From positions 17,413,927-17,477,926 of the forward strand of contig CM036767.1 of the NCBI GenBank assembly GCA_020796225.1: DNA of 64,000 nucleotides. Reading direction: 5' to 3'. Origin of the DNA: Arion vulgaris (taxonomy: Eukaryota; Mollusca; Gastropoda; Stylommatophora; Arionidae). Made by a program: the position numbers and the translations under genes. Shown here piece by piece: positions 42,468-54,768 of the stretch. Numbering within the stretch: position 1 is the first letter of the stretch; each line of letters begins with the position of its first letter. Under the pieces are notes generated by a model, which searched no databases, was not told the DNA's origin, and worked only from the letters and a program-made list of their open reading frames with translations.

Positions 42468-43667
42468 TCATTAGGATTTCTTTGCTTATGTTGTTAGGAT
42501 TTGCTTTGCTTATGTCGTTAGGATTTCTTTGCTTATGTTGTTAGGATTTTCTTTGCTTATGTCGTTAGGATTTGCTTTGCTTATTTTGTTAGGATTTTCT
42601 TTGCTTATTTTGTTAGGATTTGCTTTGCTTATTTTGTTAGGATTTCTTTGCTTATTTCGTTAGGATTTCTTTGCTTATTTTGTTAGGATTTGCTTTGCTT
42701 ATTTTGTTAGGATTTGCTTTGCTTATTTTGTTAGGATTTCTTTGCTTATTTTGTTAGGATTTCTTTGCTTATTTTGTTAGGATTTCTTTGCTTATTTCGT
42801 TAGGATTTCTTTGCTTATTTTGTTAGGATTTGCTTTGCTTATTTTGTTAGGATTTCTTTGCTTATTTTGTTAGGATTTGCTTTGCTTATTTTGTTAGGAT
42901 TTCTTTGCTTATTTTGTTAGGATTTCTTTGCTTATTTTGTTAGGATTTCTTTGCTTATTTTGTTAGGATTTCTTTGCTTATGTTGTTAGGATTTTCTTTG
43001 CTTATGTCGTTAGGATTTGCTTTGCTTATGTCGTTAGGATTTGCTTTGCTTATGTTGTTAGGATTTTCTTTGCTTATTTTGTTAGGATTTGCTTTGCTTA
43101 TTTCGTTAGGATTTCTTTGCTTATTTCGTTAGGATTTCTTTGCTTATTTTGTTAGGATTTCTTTGCTTATTTTGTTAGGATTTCTTTGCTTATTTCGTTA
43201 GGATTTCTTTGCTTATTTTGTTAGGATTTCTTTGCTTATTTTCTTAGGATTTCTTTGCTTATTTTGTTAGGATTTGCTTTGCTTATTTTGTTAGGATTTC
43301 TTTGCTTATTTTGTTAGGATTTGCTTTGCTTATGTTGTTAGGATTTCTTTGCTTATGTTGTTAGGATTTCTTTGCTTATGTTGTTAGGATTTGCTTTGCT
43401 TATGTTGTTAGGATTTCTTTGCTTATGTTGTTAGGATTTCTTTGCTTATTTTGTTAGGATTTGCTTTGCTTATGTTGTTAGGATTTCTTTGCTTATGTTG
43501 TTAGGATTTGCTTTGCTTATGTTGTTAGGATTTCTTTGCTTATTTTGTTAGGATTTCTTTGCTTATTTCGTTAGGATTTGCTTTGCTTATTTCGTTAGGA
43601 TTTGCTTTGCTTATTTCGTTAGGATTTGCTTTGCTTATGTTGTTAGGATTTGCTTTGCTTATGTTGC
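42468..43667. repeat. 23-24-bp minisatellite
   Basis: About 50 units of GTTAGGATTTCTTTGCTTAT plus TTT, with TTTGCTTTGC and ATGTTG/TTTCG variants interspersed. Confidence 0.95.
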
Positions 43668-43867
43668 GTGGTTGTTACTCAAACGTTTCCACATTTTGTA
43701 CTAAGTAGACAGTGAGCTTTGTACAGAAAGCAACAATGCAACTTGTCTTTGCAACAGACTTAGCAATTAGGAGACTACAGATTGGCAAATAATGAGACAA
43801 GACCATTACAACTTGATATCAGCATAAACTATAAAAGTGCAAAGAGATTTCTCACAGAAAATACACG

Positions 43868-44240
43868 ATTAATAATAATAATATCGGTCCATCGCAAGCG
43901 ATGATAACAGCCTCAGACTATGCTGCTGCACGTCTCTTGTGCGTGCGGTGGTGACTGTAGAGTCCAATCTTATAACATAAATCCCTACCACACGTGGGCG
44001 CACATGATCAAGGTTAGACATGTGTGTGTTGTGTGTTCTGTTTTTTCGTGCAGTTCGTTTTCTCTGTGCCTCAACGGCACGACGATTCTCACCTATGTGA
44101 GTTCCTCTTGTGTTGCTACAGCGCCACATTTGGTGATCTTGCGCCAGGGATTCCAAACATGTCATGTCTATATCGAAGCATTTCAGAGTCGCTTTAAGAG
44201 TGTCTTTATAGCGTTTTTTCTGTCCAGATTAGGGGAAAAC
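43868..44240 (-). pseudogene. LINE C-terminus
   Basis: The minus-strand translation: RYKDTLKATLKCFDID, MTCLESLAQDHQMWRC, then EAQRKRTARKNRTHN. The RYKD.LK..LK....D...WE..A.DR..WR motif is a well-known LINE ending. It carries an (ATT)n tail at 43868-43880. Confidence 0.83.
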
Positions 44241-44249
44241 AAAATATAA

Positions 44250-44583
44250 GAGCCATCATACAAAACTACCCATACTACCAACTCAAAAGAAAACAGTGGG
44301 TTGTAATATTAACTCCGGACATGCCACAATAGACTGAGATACCACACCTTTACAAGCTAAAGATAGGAGCCTGTGATGAATGTGAATGTTGCTCTGATTA
44401 GATGATTTCTGAACATCTTTACTCAAGCTGTTCAACATATGGGGAAGCGGAGAAGACTGATGTGGCAGTTATCAGGCTGGTTGTAGAACAAACACTTCGG
44501 AGATCTCGACAAATTGTGTGACGTACTCCTGCTTTCATGGAACATGTTCTAGTGGACGTTTGAAAGCAAATGAAGACGAAGCA
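44250..44583. other. No gene recognised
   Basis: ATTAGATGATTTCTGAACAT and TCGACAAATTGTGTGACG hint at another decayed LINE piece, but I cannot support a call. Confidence 0.35.
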
Positions 44584-44738
44584 GAAGATGATGATTATGA
44601 TGACGATGATGAGGATAATGATAGTTATGATAAAAGGAGTAATGATGTGGATGACGATGATGATGATGACAAATCAGAAGAAGAAGGTGATAATGATGGC
44701 GATGATGATGATAACTAAGAAGAAGGTGATATTGATGG

Positions 44739-44770
<32 letters not shown>

Positions 44771-44790
44771 GTGATGGTGATGATGACTGC
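44584..44790. repeat. (GAT)n microsatellite, left arm of inverted pair
   Basis: GATGATGATG runs with GGT and AAT variants. The unique core ATAACTAAGAAGAAGGTGAT (44711 on) is found inverted at 45085-45111. Confidence 0.92.
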
Positions 44791-45041
44791 TATACAAACG
44801 CGTCCAAAAGCTAAAAAGAAATTACAGAGAGAAATTACGTCCTACTGTATACAATTTGAGTTTGAAACGGAAATCTGATGTTTGAAATTTGTGCAGGCTT
44901 GTGTTAATGTAACTTATGATATGTTGGTCGGCATACAAGGTTTTGATAGTAGACGTGTTTAGTTGTCCGTTCTTTTAATTCTCTTGAAATATTGTCTATA
45001 TTTGAAATGTTGTCTTTCGTTTTTTTTCTTCTTTCTCATTC

Positions 45042-45262
45042 TCATTCTCATCATCATCAACATCATCATTATCATCACCATCACCATCAATATCACCTTC
45101 TTCTTAGTTATCATCATCATCACCATCACCATCATCATCATCACCATCATCATCATCACCATCATCATCATCACCATCATCATCATCACCATCATCATCA
45201 TCACCATCATCATCATCACCATCATCACCATCACCATCATCATAAATATAATCATCATCACC

Positions 45263-45293
<31 letters not shown>

Positions 45294-45607
45294 CCATCAT
45301 CATCATAATCATCATCATCATCAACATCATCATCATCATCATCACCATCATCATCATCACCATCATCATAAATATAATCACCATCATCATCATCATCATC
45401 ACCATCATCATCATCACCATCATCATAACATATATCATCATCACCATCATCATCATCACCATCATCATCATCACCATCATCATCATCACCATCATCATCA
45501 TCACCATCATCACCATCACCATCATCATAAATATAATCATCATCACCATCATCATCATCATCACCATCATCATCATCCATCATCATCATAAATACTATAT
45601 CATCATC

Positions 45608-45639
<32 letters not shown>

Positions 45640-45676
45640 CACCATCATCATCATCACCATCATCATCACAATCATC

Positions 45677-45722
<46 letters not shown>

Positions 45723-45886
45723 CCATCATCATCATCACCATCATCATAAATATAATCACCATCACCATCACCATCATCACCATCATCATCAATATTATCA
45801 TCACCATCATCATCATCACCATCATCATCAATATTATCATCATCACCATCATCACCATCACCATCATCATCATCACCATCATCACC

Positions 45887-45918
<32 letters not shown>

Positions 45919-46012
45919 CACCATCATCATCAATATTATCATCATCACCATCATCATCATCACCATCATCATCAATATTATCATCATCACCATCACCATC
46001 ATCATCATCAAG
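45042..46012. repeat. (ATC)n microsatellite array, about 970 bases
   Basis: ATC/ACC triplets with AAATATAAT, AATATT and AATACT interruptions that recur as longer-period blocks. It abuts a LINE 3' end at 46013 whose family carries (GAT)n tails. Long His/Ile/Asp/Met-rich open frames here are artefacts. Confidence 0.96.
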
Positions 46013-46215
46013 TGTCGTGCCGGTTGGCGTGGACGATCATGGATCTCCTCAAATCTCCATCTTTAGTGTTTGCTATCAACTCAGATGTTGCCGCTCTACC
46101 GTGCCATGAAATCAGGCTACCCACCATTTTCTCTCTGTCTTCCTCTGTCTCGTCTACCCTTGATTTTACCGGTTTGTCACAATGTGTTCTAAATGTGTTG
46201 TTTGACAGTATAAAC
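46013..46215 (-). pseudogene. LINE 3' end adjoining the (ATC)n array
   Basis: Same ending as 4948-5180: GTGCCGGTTGGCGTGGACGA, GGATCTCCTCAAATCTCCAT, CATGAAATCAGGCTACCCAC and GTCACAATGTGTTCTAAA. Confidence 0.8.
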
Positions 46216-46721
46216 TGAATTATCCAGTATACTGTCTTGTCGTCATCTAAAACAAATACTGTGAGCCGGTATATCGGCTTAGAATAGTGAATGGGTTAAA
46301 TGGGTTATGGATAATCGTTGTTCCTAAAAGTTTGAAAACCCTTGTTACAGACAATACACAGAAGCCAACTGCACAGCAACATGACGACAAACAAATGGCC
46401 GGTTAATCATTCTGGTGGTCATACGCTAAAAAAATCATCTGTTCTCTGTGAAATTACGATGAAAGCCTTACTGCACTAAATCAATTTAAATTGAGCTGCC
46501 TTTGATAATGGCCTTGTGCATATGAGGAAGATCATAAGCAATACTAAGTGGTTTTCTTTGGTTCTTTACTCATCTCATACTGACATATTTTGTATCTAAT
46601 TTGCTTCTAACATTCTCCAGCCAAATTACATCTAACCATCAGATGCCAGATATATCATTAACAAATATCTTGGGAATCCCTAAATTTAATATATTTATAT
46701 ATATATTATTATAACTGCCCA

Positions 46722-47272
46722 TGTGGTGCCGGAGCCCGCAAGGAAAGCAAAGAATAGTACCACTGCGACCTACAATGCATGTCGTAAGAAGCGATTGATG
46801 AAGGCCCTAGGGATGCTCATTACCAAAGTGCGTGACCTTTATAGGACGTTGCTCTCTTAACAGCGCATCTGAAATTCACTCTGTCTCTAACTAGTTCACC
46901 ACCTTGACCGATTGTCATATTCATAGTTTTTGTTTTATATATTGTAGCCATCTTCTTCTTGGTCTGCCTCTGCCTCTTCGTCCTGGGACCCCGCCCTCCA
47001 ATATTGTTCTCTCCAGGCCATCGTGACGCTTGATGTGGCCAAAGTAACTAATTTTTCTGTATAGTATATTGTTTATCAGCCAATTGTCTTTAAAACATTT
47101 AGTTCTTTCAGGACATCAGTAAATGAAAAGCATCGCAGAAATCGGATGTACTGGCCTACTTGTAGGCGCATAACTGGCACAATGTAAATTGTTCTTATGC
47201 TCAGATCACATACAAATCATACAGAGTGGTTAACAAGTGGTCAATATGGAGCGTTCGAAGAAGAAGAAGAAG
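46722..47272 (+). repeat. SINE-C copy split by an insertion
   Basis: Left part 46722-46812 (GTGCCGGAGCCCGCAAGGAA, CTACAATGCATGTCGTAAGA), right part 47118-47272 (CATCGCAGAAATCGGATGTA, CTACTTGTAGGCGCATAACT, GAAGAAGAAGAAG). A LINE-like piece lies between them. Confidence 0.78.
46813..47117 (-). pseudogene. Insertion with LINE-like C-terminal segment
   Basis: The minus-strand translation around 46950-47040 contains WPHQASRWPGENNIGGRGP, which compares to FGHIKRH.GLE..I..G in the 21700 LINE after degradation. A basic, Arg/Lys/Gln-rich stretch follows. Confidence 0.45.
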
Positions 47273-47274
47273 AT

Positions 47275-47559
47275 TATTATAACAAGTAGATCTGGTTGCT
47301 TAAGGGGCAGAGAGGGAAGTATGTTTAACCAGCGAGCTAAAGAAACCATCAGCATGCATGAAAATCGTAACATATCCTTTACAGGACTTAGTCATCAACC
47401 ACAGTAAACGAGTCGTTGATTTTCTAAACACCACTATTACGTTCAGTAGTTTTCCATTGCCTTCTGAGCGGTGGTGTCTATTTTTACCGTTCGAAAAAAT
47501 CCATGGAGCTAATTTGCTTCCAAACTGCCTGCCAGGTATTTTTATAAATGTTTTAATTT
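47275..47559. other. No gene recognised
   Basis: No supported feature; one 70-codon open frame without family signals. Confidence 0.4.
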
Positions 47560-47715
47560 TTTTATCCTGATGTGGCTTTACAGCTTACTTTTATCAATTT
47601 TCAACTGCTAAGAAGTTTTTTTACCTTCTTTTGAACATGATACCTACATTTTATCGTCCGTCTCCGATAGGACTTGGAACTCGATTTCACAGACATTGAG
47701 TACAAGGAACTCTGG
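47560..47715 (-). repeat. SINE-B fragment
   Basis: TTTCAACTGCTAAGAAGTTT, TTTTATCGTCCGTCTCCGAT and AACTCGATTTCACAGACATT. Homologous to 34980-35100 without the minisatellite. Confidence 0.72.
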
Positions 47716-48114
47716 AAAAATGTCTTGTTTTCATTTCTACAATGTGTTTTCCTTTTGTTTTCATTACTACAAGATGTTCTTTCTCTTGTTTTCATTTCTA
47801 CAAGTTTTTCTTTTTTTCCTTTTTTCACTACTATAAGACTTGATTTGATTCCCTGCTTAAAATAAACATACGTTGGGTTTCTTGAACGAAGCATCTGCAC
47901 TTGTACTTCTTGTATTATCACGATGTGGTTTCCTTACAATTGTATTTGACACGATCATGTTGATAACCCAACATGCAAACATTTTTAGCAACCTTAAACG
48001 AATCACTTGTTTGTGTGATGTGAGCATATTTGTTCCATCCCCATTTCCTGATTTCTAATAATTGTTTTTCTGAATATAACGGGTTTTTTTTGCTGATTAT
48101 TATAATATTCTGTG
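47716..48114. other. No gene recognised
   Basis: T-rich; ATTTCTACAA appears three times near 47735-47800 as a short imperfect repeat. No gene. Confidence 0.4.
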
Positions 48115-48420
48115 ACAGAATAACACTTGATTAGAGGACTAAGATGGTTATGGAATGTGAGAAGAATGGAAAGTTGTTGCACACCAAAGCAAATGTTGTT
48201 CGTAATTTTCAGAGAGGAAGAGGCACCAGGGCAGACCACTGCTCAGATATAAAGATGTCTGCAAGGCCTAAATTAAGAACTTTTCTATCTGTCCCAGCAC
48301 ATGGAAAAAAAACTAGCTGATGGCGAGTTGTGGAAAGCGATTTTGCGCAAGGAAGAGAGTCTTTGACAATAGACTTATGTATGAGCTGAAAGACAAGAGA
48401 GACAAGCGAAAACTCAGATG
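48115..48420 (+). pseudogene. LINE 3' fragment
   Basis: GAGGAAGAGGCACCAGGGCA, GATATAAAGATGTCTGCAAG and TGTCCCAGCACATGGAAAAA match the minus-strand LINE at 32100-32330. Coding is broken by stops. Confidence 0.75.
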
Positions 48421-48631
48421 TTGTCATATTAAAACACTTGCCATTTGACTTTCTGTAAAACGAAAAAGCATGTACATATATATATATGACAGAATGTACT
48501 GGACAGACAGCATAAGAAAGAAAGTTAGGACAGAACCTTACTTGATTTACATTAAGAAACAAAGAACGAAGTGATTCGGACAATTAATAAAAATGCATCC
48601 AAACTCCACAGTATTCAGAGTCATCTACAAC

Positions 48632-49190
48632 TAAACATCAGGAAAGAAGGCGAGAAGGAGACCATAAAACATCAGGAAAGAAGGTGAGAGGGAGACCATA
48701 AAACATCAGGAAAGAAGGCGAGAGGGAGACCATAAAACATCAGGAAAGAAGGTGAGAGGAGACCATAAACATCAGGAAAGAAGGCGAGAGGGAGACCACA
48801 AAACATCAGGAAAGAAGGTGAGAGGGAGACCATAAATCATCAGGAAAGAAGGTGAGAGGGAGACCATAAAACATCAGGAAAGAAGGCGAGAGGGAGACCA
48901 CAAAACATCAGGAAAGAAGGCGAGAGGGAGACCATAAAACATCAGGAAAGAAGGCGAGAGGGAGACCACAAAACATCAGGAAAGAAGGTGAGAGGGAGAC
49001 CATAAAACATCAGGAAAGAAGGCGAGAGGGAGACCACAAAAAGATGGATAGATGTCTTAGCAGAATCCTGTCCAAAAAAGGAAAATAACAATCACCCAAG
49101 CCTCTAGAGAGCATAAGATAAAAACAGAAAACCACGACACTGTGTAACAACCTGGTAGTAGTGTGACAACAAAAGAAGAAGAAGAACAGC
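48632..49190 (+). pseudogene. LINE-like 3' end with 34-bp minisatellite
   Basis: About 12 units of AAACATCAGGAAAGAAGGCG plus AGAGGGAGACCAT (48632-49040). The last unit continues into KRWIDVLAESC and a 3' segment with ATAACAATCACCCAAGCC. The reverse copy at 59640-60010 carries a single NIRKEGERKTTK coding segment corresponding to one unit, so the array grew from that coding segment. Confidence 0.78.
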
Positions 49191-49195
49191 AAATT

Positions 49196-49436
49196 ATAAT
49201 GTTTTCTGGCTGATTGTAGAGTTGGTATACATTCTAATGTTCTATGTCAGATAAAGAAGTACATTATAATGTTCTATATCAGTTGGGAGAGTTCAAATCA
49301 ATTCTAATATTCTATTTCAATTAGGAGAGTACAAACACATTCTAATGTTCTATGTCAGATGAAGTACATACACAATATAGTATTCTATGACAGATGGAAG
49401 AGTACAAACACATTCTAATGTTCTATGTCAGAATAA
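49196..49436. repeat. Degenerate tandem repeat around TTCTAATGTTCTATGTCAGA
   Basis: Five or six loose units (about 40-60 bases). The motif TTCTAATGTTCT also occurs in the 37-bp array beginning at 49922. Confidence 0.75.
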
Positions 49437-49921
49437 AATATACCGAAGTAACATATTAATATACAGTAGTGGATGCTTGAACTGAAAGCAGACATTGCAC
49501 ATTCATTAAAGGCCATTAACAATAGACGTCTTAGGATACTACTGTGCATATTTTGTCTGCAACTAATGATCAGTGGCAGACAAAGCATTACTAATGACTG
49601 GCAACGGTGAACAAAGAACAAAAAAAAGATGGTAATAATGGTTTGAACAGATGGGTTAAATGCCACTGGCTACTTTATATAATAGAGCTTTCCGATGAAC
49701 AGTAGATGAAACGAGCAAACGGAGCAGGCCAAAGGAAATGTGGGAAAAGGCGGTAGTGGAACAGGAAATGAACGAGAGCAGACTGACATAGGATATCACG
49801 GGCAGAAATGGCAGCAGACCCAGTAGCAATTTTGATAACTTATATATGTCTAATGTGTCACGCCAAATGTCACATGAAGAGGATTGAGAAATAGAAGAAG
49901 TAAAAAGTGTTAGAACTAGCA
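49437..49921. other. No gene recognised
   Basis: About 480 bases between two related arrays, with no supported coding feature. Confidence 0.4.
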
Positions 49922-52226
49922 GTTCTAATGTTCTCCAGAACGTAGACAATTAAACATGTTCTAATGTTCTGAAGTAGACAATTAAACATGTTCTAATGTT
50001 CTCCAGCAACGTAGACAATTAAACATGTTCTAATGTTCTCAGCAACGTAGAAATAATGTTCTGTTCTCAGCAACGTAGACAATTAAACATGTTCTAATGT
50101 TCTCCAGCAACGTAGACAATTAAACATGTTCTAATGTTCTCCAACAACGTAGACAATTAAACATGTTCTAATGTTCTCCAGCAACGTAGACAATTAAACA
50201 TGTTCTAATGTTCTCCAGCAACGTAGACAATTAAACATGTTCTGTTCTCCAGCAACGTAGACAATTAAACATGTTCAATGTTCTCCACAACGTAGACAAT
50301 TAAACATGTTCTAATGTTCTCCAGCAACGTAGACAATTAAACATGTTCTAATGTTCTCCAACAACGTAGACAATTAAACATGTTCTAATGTTCTCCACAA
50401 CGTAGAAATTAAACATGTTCTAATGTTCTCCAGCAACGTAGACAATTAAACATGTTCTGTTCTCCAGCAACGTAGACAATTAAACATGTTCTAATGTTCT
50501 CCAGCAACGTAGACAATTAAACATGTTCTAATGTTCTCCAGCAACGTAGACAATTAAACATGTTCTAATGTTCTCCAGCAACGTAGACAATTAAACATGT
50601 TCTAATGTTCTCCAGCAACGTAGACAATTAAACATGTTCTGTTCTCCAGCAACGTAGACAATTAAACATGTTCTAATGTTCTCCAGCAACGTAGACAATT
50701 AAACATGTTCTAATGTTCTCCAACAACGTAGACAATTAAACATGTTCTAATGTTCTCCAACAACGTAGACAATTAAACATGTTCTAATGTTCTCCAGCAA
50801 CGTAGACAATTAAACATGTTCTAATGTTCTCCAGCAACGTAGACAATTAAACATGTTCTAATGTTCTCCAACAACGTAGACAATTAAACATGTTCTAATG
50901 TTCTCCAACAACGTAGACAATTAAACATGTTCTAATGTTCTCCAGCAACGTAGACAATTAAACATGTTCTGTTCTCCAGCAACGTAGACAATTAAACATG
51001 TTCTAATGTTCTCCAGCAACGTAGACAATTAAACATGTTCTAATGTTCTCCAACAACGTAGACAATTAAACATGTTCTGTTCTCCAGCAACGTAGACAAT
51101 TAAACATGGTATAATGTTCTCCAACAACGTAGACAATTAAACATGTTCTAATGTTCTCCAACAACGTAGACAATTAAACATGTTCTAATGTTCTCCAGCA
51201 ACGTAGACAATTAAACATGTTCTAATGTTCTCCAGCAACGTAGACAATTAAACATGTTCTGTTCTCCAGCAACGTAGACAATTAAACATGTTCTAATGTT
51301 CTCCAACAACGTAGACAATTAAACATGTTCTAATGTTCTCCAACAACGTAGACAATTAAACATGTTCTAATGTTCTCCAGCAACGTAGACAATTAAACAT
51401 GTTCTGTTCTCCAGCAACGTAGACAATTAAACATGTTCTGTTCTCCAGCAACGTAGACAATTAAACATGTTCTAATGTTCTCCAACAACGTAGACAATTA
51501 AACATGTTCTAATGTTCTCCAACAACGTAGACAATTAAACATGTTCTAATGTTCTCCAACAACGTAGACAATTAAACACGTTCTAATGTTCTCCAACAAC
51601 GTAGACAATTAAACATGTTCTAATGTTCTCCAACAACGTAGACAATTAAACATGTTCTAATGTTCTCCAACAACGTAGACAATTAAACACGTTCTAATGT
51701 TCTCCAACAACGTAGACAATTAAACATGTTCTAATGTTCTCCAACAACGTAAACAATTAAACATGTTCTAATGTTCTCCAACAACGTAGACAATTAAACA
51801 TGTTCTAATGTTCTCCAACAACGTAGACAATTAAACATGTTCTAATGTTCTCCAACAACGTAGACAATTAAACACGTTCTAATGTTCTCCAACAAAGTAG
51901 ACAATTAAACATGTTCTAATGTTCTCCAACAACGTAGACAATTAAACATGTTCTAATGTTCTCCAACAACGTAGACAATTAAACATGTTCTAATGTTCTC
52001 CAGCAACGTAGACAATTAAACATGTTCTAATGTTCTCCAACAACGTAGACAATTAAACACGTTCTAATGTTCTCCAACAAAGTAGACAATTAAACATGTT
52101 CTAATGTTCTCCAACAAAGTAGACAATTAAACACGTTCTAATGTTCTCCAACAAAGTAGACAATTAAACATGTTCTAATGTTCTCCAACAACGTAGACAA
52201 TTAAACATGTTCTAATGTTCTCCAAC
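49922..52226. repeat. 37-bp minisatellite, 2.3 kb
   Basis: About 60 units of ATGTTCTCCAGCAACGTAGA plus CAATTAAACATGTTCTA. Variants: AGCAACG versus AACAACG, a shorter unit missing AATGTTCT-type bases (CATGTTCTGTTCTCC), and AAACACG or AACAAAG forms clustered after 51570. It ends against a SINE-C. Confidence 0.96.
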
Positions 52227-52229
52227 AAA

Positions 52230-52495
52230 ATGAACATCTTCTTCTTCTTCCAACGCTCCATATCAACTACTTGTTAAACCATTTTTGTGATGTGTATGTT
52301 ATCTGAGCGTAAGAGCGATTGTACGTTGTACCAGTTATGCGCCTACAAGTAGGCCAGCACATCCGATTTCTGCGACATCTTTTATTTATTAGGTATCTTC
52401 CTAGGCCCCTACCTCAGTCGCCTCTTATGACATGCCTTGTAAGTCATTGTGTTACTATTCTTTGCTCCCCTTGCGAGCCCCGGAAACACACATGC
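52230..52495 (-). repeat. SINE-C copy
   Basis: TTCTTCTTCTTCCAACGCTC, GCGATTGTACGTTGTACCAG, CATCCGATTTCTGCGACATC, TATGACATGCCTTGTAAGTC and CCCCTTGCGAGCCCCGG. Confidence 0.82.
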
Positions 52496-52659
52496 GAAAA
52501 TGATACAGTTAAATACATTCTCTGTTACACGACTTATGGCATTGAATTCAGTTAACAACAGAATTTATTTGAGGACATGAAGTTTTAGTGCCTACGCCGA
52601 TCCGAGTTGGAGGTGGATGGACAAGCACACATAAAAAACAGACAGACAAGCTTCCTTAC

Positions 52660-53055
52660 AACCATACTCAATTACAACCATACTCAATTACAACCATACT
52701 CAGTTACAAACATACTCAGTTACAACCATACTCAGTTACAAACATACTCAGTTACAAACATACTCAGTTACAAACATACTCAGTTACAACCATACTCAGT
52801 TACAACATCTCATACAACCATACTCAGTTACAACCATACTCAGTTACAAACATACTCAGTTACAAACATACTCAGTTACAAACATACTCAATTACAACCA
52901 TACTCAGTTACAAACATACTCAGTTACAACCATACTCAATTACAACCATACTCAATTACAACCATACTCAGTTACAACCATACTCAATTACAACCATACT
53001 CAGTTACAAACATACTCAGTTACAACCATACTCAGTTACAAACATACTCAATTAT
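52660..53055. repeat. 16-bp minisatellite
   Basis: About 24 units of AGTTACAACCATACTC with AAC/AAA and CAG/CAA variants. The Thr/Tyr/Gln-rich open frames are artefacts. Confidence 0.95.
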
Positions 53056-53104
53056 TGCACAAATAGAATTAGTTCACATCTAAGATTTAGAAATTATTCA
53101 TTCA

Positions 53105-53445
53105 ACATAAAATGAAAAGAATTCAGGAGAAGTGATGAAATTAGAGAAATGTTTGGTCAACCACTAGTAGCAACTGTTATAAGAAGGAGAAAATGGAGAT
53201 ATGTTCTACACGCCTTGAGTAGAAATGATCAAAGAATATCAAAGTAGACATTGAAGTGGGATGCAAAGGTTCAATAGACGACCTAAGGAGACATTGAAAC
53301 GAACTTTGTTGAGAGAGGCAAGAAATATCGGTCTCAGTTCTATGGAGGAAATTGAGCGAGTTGCCCAGGATAGATCGGTATGGAGAAATTGCTTGCAGGC
53401 CCTTGGTAAAGTATAAGGGTACTAGAGGAATTATTATTAGTTTTA
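53105..53445 (+). pseudogene. LINE C-terminal fragment
   Basis: EFRRSDEIREMFGQPLVATV, RRRKWRYVLHALSRNDQRIS, then CAAGAAATATCGGTCTCAGT and GTACTAGAGGAATTATTATT. Same family as 6529-6778 and 40633-41051. Stops and frame changes are present. Confidence 0.82.
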
Positions 53446-53667
53446 TGCAGAAATGGGTCAGATTAGCATAAAACTTTTATCAAAAAGCAATTTTTGAGGA
53501 AGGAGTACCCCCTTTTCCCACCCTCCCACCCCTGTCTTAACGTATGAACGTCCACGGATTGATCATGTATCACATTCTTTCAGAACATCGCTCTATTCAA
53601 AGCCAACCTGAAAGTCTTTATCCTAGCAAGTTCTCTCACCTCTTACATCGTCATGTTCAAGTTTTCT

Positions 53668-54412
53668 GTTATCAGTTATCAGTTATCAGTTATCAGTTAT
53701 CAGTTATATGAGGACTATCATCATAGAACTCCGAACATGTCCATAGGTGCTACGATCTCCGCCTCAGCAAATCCAGCAGCGTCCAGCGGCCCAACACGCA
53801 AGTCCGATGTTGATTGATCAATCTCTTTGCATATTTAGTATGTCGTTCTTTTCTGGCTGCACCAATATTGACACCCATCTCTTTCAATCTGGTCAGCGAG
53901 TGGGATTCACAGCCCTGAAACTCCTCTGTTCGGAAAGACTCTCTCAATGCGTGAAGAATGTCATTTCGATCCATGGCAGCTCCCTCTGATATTGTAGCCA
54001 AGCTAGCCAATCTATCAGCTCGTTCATTACCCCTAACTCCTGCGTGTCCAGGGACAAAATGAAGGTGATTTCTTGGATCATTGTCTGTACCAGTACCTCC
54101 ACCTAGTTGCGTCTCACCATTCCTGATTCAACTTTACGAATCATGCTCATGGAGTCACTGAGTATGAAAACACGAGAGTAGTTGTGAGATGTCAACCATT
54201 TCACCGCCTCCGTAACCGCCCGAACCTCTATTGTCAAACTACTTGTGGTTGTTGCGTAGGCCCCACTGGCCCCTCTTATTATTTTTCCTCCTGAGCGTGC
54301 TGAAAAATTACACGCACAGCGTTGTTGGCGAATGACTGAACCATCGGTGTAAATAACCACATCTGTATCATTGATGATGTCATTCAAGAGGGCCTCCACC
54401 TTCACGTTTAGC
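53668..54412 (-). pseudogene. RNase H LINE fragment, frameshifted
   Basis: The minus-strand frame from 54405: VVIYTDGSVIRQQR (first catalytic Asp), SSLTIEVRAVTEAVKWL (Glu), VFILSDSMSMIRKVESG (second Asp). After a break near 54100 comes FVPGHAGVRGNERADRLASL (end of domain), then MDRNDILHALRES and AKRLINQHRTCVLGRWTLLD. The tail is (CTGATAA)n on the minus strand (53668-53706). This is the most complete RNase H in the window, but the frame break and 5' truncation make it non-functional. The D-E-D order is as in type I RNase H. Confidence 0.87.
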
Positions 54413-54768
54413 AGTCATAGATTATTTTGTTCGAAGTTTTTCTTAATGATTTCTGTTATGTCCTTGAGAATCGTCTTTGTGGCCGTTCCTTGCCATGTCT
54501 TCCAAGAACCATACCGTCTATTATTACTCTATCTAAACCACTGACTGTTTAATGGAACCAAAATAGTTTGACTACCGACACGTGATATTGTTTATCAACG
54601 AAAATTGTTGCTTTTCAAGTCTTGTCGAATATCTACACTTTCACAGTACTTTGCCTGGGACGCTCTAAGAATTTTTCGGTAGCAGTTTGTTTTAAAAGTT
54701 TCCACTTTCTACTTTAAGGCTTGTGTAATGCTACACTTGTGAGATTAGAGACTAGAATATATATATCA
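54413..54768. other. No gene recognised
   Basis: No feature that I can support; it may include more of the LINE (ATGTCCTTGAGAATCGTC). Confidence 0.35.

Noticed and set aside
42468..43667. TTAGG motif suggesting telomeric repeats
   Set aside because: TTAGG occurs once per 23-bp unit and is not tandem, so this is an ordinary minisatellite.
44963..46066. 367-codon Ile/Thr-rich frame and His-, Asp- and Met-rich frames
   Set aside because: They are translations of the (ATC)n microsatellite in different frames.
47873..48583. Small open frames on both strands as possible genes
   Set aside because: They have no family motifs or splice context, and overlap LINE 3' sequence at 48115-48420.
52588..53115. 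175- and 158-codon Thr/Gln/Tyr-rich frames
   Set aside because: They arise from the 16-bp tandem repeat, which keeps several frames open.
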